A stretch of 64,000 nucleotides of DNA from Bradyrhizobium sp. Ai1a-2 (GTDB lineage: Bacteria > Pseudomonadota > Alphaproteobacteria > Rhizobiales > Xanthobacteraceae), in assembly GCF_000426245.1 (NCBI RefSeq), contig NZ_AUEZ01000016.1:62001-126000 (forward strand). The letters are read 5' to 3'. Position numbers and translations under genes: made by a program. Position 1 is the first letter of the stretch. Every line of letters starts with the position of its first letter. Shown here piece by piece: positions 61,589-64,000 of this stretch. The notes under the pieces are model-generated. The model searched no databases. It had not been told where the DNA came from and saw only the letters and a list, made by a program, of their open reading frames with translations.

Positions 61589-61605
61589 TGGCACAGGCAT
61601 TGCAT
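61589..61605 (+). promoter_or_regulatory. sigma-54 (RpoN) promoter of binding protein B
   Basis: TTGGCACAGGCATTGCA fits YTGGCACGRNNNTTGCW at 15 of 16 positions with correct spacing. Predicted start near 61616, 39 bases before the ATG at 61655. Confidence 0.75.
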
Positions 61606-61654
61606 ACGATTGCCCAACAATTAATCACCCGAAGTTGAAGAAGGGACGTTTGCG

Positions 61655-63310
61655 ATGCGTACTGTGAAAACCAAAGCGATGGCGCTGGCTGCGGCGCTGG
61701 CGATTGCGATGGCGGGCCTGCCGCTCGCAGCCGGCGCCGAAACGGTGCTGCGCATCGGCATGACCGCTGCCGATATTCCGCGCACGCTCGGGCAGCCCGA
61801 CCAAGGCTTCGAAGGCAACCGTTTCACTGGGCTCACGATGTACGACGCGCTGACGATGTGGGACCTGTCGTCAGCCGACAAGGCGAGCGTCGTGATTCCC
61901 GGCCTTGCGACCGAGTGGAAGGTCGAGGACGCCGACAAGAAGAAATGGACCTTCAAGCTGCGCCCCGGCGTCACCTTCCATGACGGCTCGCCGTTCAATG
62001 CCGATGCCGTTGTCTGGAATGTCGACAAGGTGCTCAAGCAGGATGCACCGCAGTTCGATCCGAGCCAGGTCGGCGTCACCGCCTCGCGCATGCCGACGCT
62101 GGCCTCGGCCCGCAAGATCGACGACATGACCGTCGAACTCACCACCAAGGAGCCGGACAGCTTCCTGCCGATCAACCTGACCAATCTATTCATGGCCAGC
62201 CCGGCAAAGTGGCAGAAGTTCTATGACACCGCCGAAGGCGCCGACGCCAAGGCGAAATCGCAGGCCGCCTGGGCGGCTTTCGCCAAGGATGCCTCCGGCA
62301 CCGGCCCGTGGAAGATGACGAAATTCACGCCGCGCGAGCGGCTCGAACTGGCCAGGAACGCCGCCTATTGGGACAAGGCGCGCGTTCCGAAGGTCGACAG
62401 GATGGTGCTGCTGCCGATGCCGGAAGCCAATGCGCGCACCGCCGCGCTGCTCTCCGGCCAGGTCGATTGGGTCGAGGCGCCGGCGCCGGACGCGCTGCCC
62501 GAGATCAAGCAGCGTGGTTTTGTTCTCTACTCCAATGAAGAGCCGCATGTCTGGCCCTGGCAGTTTTCCCGCGTCGAGGGCTCACCGTGGAACGACATCC
62601 GCGTCCGCAAGGCCGCCAATCTTTGTGTCGATCGCGAAGGCCTGCGCGACGGCCTGCTCGCCGGGTTGATGGTGCCGGCGACCGGCACGTTCGAGCCGGG
62701 CCATCCGTGGCGCGGCAATCCGACCTTCCAGATCAAGTATGACAAGCCCGCCGCGCAGAAGCTGATGCAGGAAGCGGGCTTTGGTCCGAACAAGAAGCTA
62801 ACGGTGAAGATCCAGACGTCTGCATCAGGTTCAGGCCAGATGCTGCCGTTGCCGATGAACGAATATCTGCAGCAGGCGCTCGCCGAATGCTATTTCGATG
62901 TGCAGCTCGACGTGATCGAATGGAACACGCTGTTCACCAATTGGCGGCGCGGTGCCAAGGACCCGACCGCCAATGGTGCGAACGCCACCAACGTCACCTA
63001 TGCGGCGATGGATCCGTTCTTTGCGCTGGTGCGCTTCCTGCAGTCGTCGATGGCGCCGCCGGTGTCGAACAATTGGGGCTATATCAACAACCCCAAATTC
63101 GATGAACTCGTGACCAAGGCCCGCCAGAGCTTCGATCCCGCCGCACGCGATGCGGCGCTCGCTGAGCTCCATGCGGCCTCCGTCGACGACGCGGCATTCC
63201 TTTACGTCGCGCACGACGTCGCCCCGCGCGCGATGAGCCCGAAGGTCAAGGGTTTCGTGCAACCGAAGAGCTGGTTCGTCGACTTCTCGCCGATCTCGAT
63301 GACGCAGTAA
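61655..63310 (+). CDS. periplasmic peptide-type (family 5) substrate-binding protein B
   Basis: Solute-binding protein of 551 residues with a signal peptide (MALAAALAIAMAGLPLAAGA). Family 5 features as in protein A: PGLATEWKVEDADKKKWTF, LRPGVTFHDGSPFNADAV and GTGPWKMTKF. It has an insertion of about 12 residues near TAEGADAKAKSQAAW absent from A. It is followed after a repeat by a DppB-type permease, so it is the permease-linked copy; A may use the same permease with another ligand. GAAGAAGGGA precedes the ATG. Confidence 0.94.
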   Translation: MRTVKTKAMALAAALAIAMAGLPLAAGAETVLRIGMTAADIPRTLGQPDQGFEGNRFTGLTMYDALTMWDLSSADKASVVIPGLATEWKVEDADKKKWTFKLRPGVTFHDGSPFNADAVVWNVDKVLKQDAPQFDPSQVGVTASRMPTLASARKIDDMTVELTTKEPDSFLPINLTNLFMASPAKWQKFYDTAEGADAKAKSQAAWAAFAKDASGTGPWKMTKFTPRERLELARNAAYWDKARVPKVDRMVLLPMPEANARTAALLSGQVDWVEAPAPDALPEIKQRGFVLYSNEEPHVWPWQFSRVEGSPWNDIRVRKAANLCVDREGLRDGLLAGLMVPATGTFEPGHPWRGNPTFQIKYDKPAAQKLMQEAGFGPNKKLTVKIQTSASGSGQMLPLPMNEYLQQALAECYFDVQLDVIEWNTLFTNWRRGAKDPTANGANATNVTYAAMDPFFALVRFLQSSMAPPVSNNWGYINNPKFDELVTKARQSFDPAARDAALAELHAASVDDAAFLYVAHDVAPRAMSPKVKGFVQPKSWFVDFSPISMTQ

Positions 63311-63325
63311 GCCCAATCTGCTGCT

Positions 63326-63490
63326 CACCCTCTCCCCTTCCGGGAGAGGGTGGCTTCGCGGAACGCGAAGCCGGGTGAGGGGTCTGCCTCCGCGGATCGA
63401 GGCCTCTCCTTCGAGCATTGGTGTCCGCGGATAGAACCCCTCATCCGGCGCGCATTGCGCGCCACCTTCTCCCACAAGGGGAGAAGGGAA
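63326..63490. repeat. CACCCTCTCCCC-type mosaic repeat
   Basis: Hairpins ACCCTCTCCC/GGGAGAGGGT (63328 on), GGCTTCGCGG/CGCGAAGCC, GGCGCGC/GCGCGCC and CCTTCTCCC/GGGAGAAGG follow one another between binding protein B and the permease. Same family as 39846-39990. It might reduce permease expression relative to the binding protein, the way BIME elements do. Confidence 0.65.
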
Positions 63491-63504
63491 GTAGAGAGTC
63501 GCTC

Positions 63505-64000
63505 GTGCTTGCCTATATCGCCAGACGCATCGTCTATGTGATCCCGATCGTCATCAGCGTCGCGCTGGTATGTTTCCTGCTCGTGCACATCACGCCCGGT
63601 GATCCGCTGGTCGCGGTGCTGCCGGCCGATGCCTCGCAGGAGCTGGCGCAGCAATTGCGCACCGCCTATGGCTTCGACCGTCCGCTGCCGGTGCAGTTCG
63701 GGCTGTGGCTGTGGCGCGCTGTGCATGGTGATCTCGGCAATTCGATCGCGACGGGCCGGCCCGTGCTGTCGGAGGTGATGCGCGCGGTCAGCAACACTGT
63801 GATGCTCGCGATCTTTGCCGCGCTGATCGGCTTCACGCTCGGGCTGCTGTTCGGGTTGATCGCCGGCTATTTCCGCGACAGCTGGATCGACAAGCTTGCG
63901 ACTTCCTTTGCGATCGCCGGCGTCTCGGTGCCGCATTACTGGCTTGGCATGGTGCTGGTGATCATCTTCTCGGTGCAGCTCAACTGGCTGCCCGCGGTCG
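63505..64000 (+). CDS. Dpp/Opp-type ABC permease (DppB-like), 3' end outside window
   Basis: N-terminal 165 codons of a permease, GTG start at 63505. The opening YIARRIVYVIPIVISVALVCFLL and HITPGDPLVAVLP, followed by YGFDRPLPVQFGLWLWRAVHGDLGNS, is diagnostic for DppB. The gene continues past the window end; DppC and ATPases are expected after it. It belongs to the sigma-54-controlled binding-protein operon. Confidence 0.93.
   Translation, partial: MLAYIARRIVYVIPIVISVALVCFLLVHITPGDPLVAVLPADASQELAQQLRTAYGFDRPLPVQFGLWLWRAVHGDLGNSIATGRPVLSEVMRAVSNTVMLAIFAALIGFTLGLLFGLIAGYFRDSWIDKLATSFAIAGVSVPHYWLGMVLVIIFSVQLNWLPAV

Noticed and set aside
1..64000. CRISPR arrays, tRNA/rRNA genes, insertion sequences, prophage or integrase
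   Set aside because: No regularly spaced repeats, no tRNA-like or rRNA sequence and no transposase or integrase motifs were found; the repeats present are palindromic intergenic elements.

Overview
The window looks like the chromosome of a Bradyrhizobium-type alphaproteobacterium (Nitrobacteraceae). This is inferred from the high GC, dense co-directional operons with ATGA overlaps, rhizobial gene sets (STAS-led che cluster, NnrS/Fnr-type regulator, Liv-type transporters, FecR/RTX surface proteins with a CHASE2 cyclase) and several intergenic palindromic repeat families typical of that group. There is no rRNA, tRNA, CRISPR array, transposase or phage gene in the window.

Layout. 1-5.2 kb (minus): the 5' part of an RND efflux permease with its adaptor, then three small secreted proteins, two of them low-complexity or glycine-rich. 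5.3-6.4 kb (minus): a REC/HD-GYP protein. 6.7-17.8 kb (plus): a complete chemotaxis operon, STAS-cheY-cheA-cheW-mcp-mcp-cheW-cheR-cheB-(soluble degenerate receptor-like protein). 18.3-24.0 kb (plus): a frameshifted TonB-like gene, an Mla-type lipid transport operon whose MlaD subunit is fused to a PqiC-like auxiliary domain, two DUF1538 membrane proteins and a PII-like protein. 24.0-30.1 kb: a tandem universal stress protein (minus), a P2A-type Ca2+-ATPase-like pump behind an Fnr/FixK-like site, and a two-component pair. 30.4-35.3 kb: a SAM methyltransferase, a Cache chemoreceptor, nnrS, a previously easy-to-miss 45-residue protein and a divergent Crp/Fnr regulator.

35.5-37.1 kb is mostly non-coding and holds dispersed repeats, including a block able to form a strongly folded RNA. 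37.1-39.8 kb: a fumarase/aspartase-superfamily lyase and an M29 aminopeptidase behind a near-consensus sigma-54 promoter. 40.0-43.3 kb (minus): an MBL-fold protein with an altered metal motif and an ABC-2 exporter. 43.5-50.3 kb (plus): livH-livM-livG-livF, an acyl-CoA synthetase and livK, probably an uptake-and-activation unit for a carboxylic acid. 50.4-59.6 kb: a LapG-like cysteine protease (minus) divergent from a giant FecR/beta-propeller/NIDO/VCBS/RTX protein and a CHASE2 adenylate/guanylate cyclase. 59.8-64 kb: two paralogous peptide-type binding proteins transcribed divergently, each from its own sigma-54-like promoter, followed by the start of a Dpp-type permease.

The most promising leads are the LapG-like/FecR-RTX/CHASE2 surface module, the DUF1538-DUF1538-PII-like unit, the sigma-54 group (three promoters on peptide/nitrogen genes), the receptor-like protein that ends the che operon, and the structured repeat RNA near 36.5 kb.
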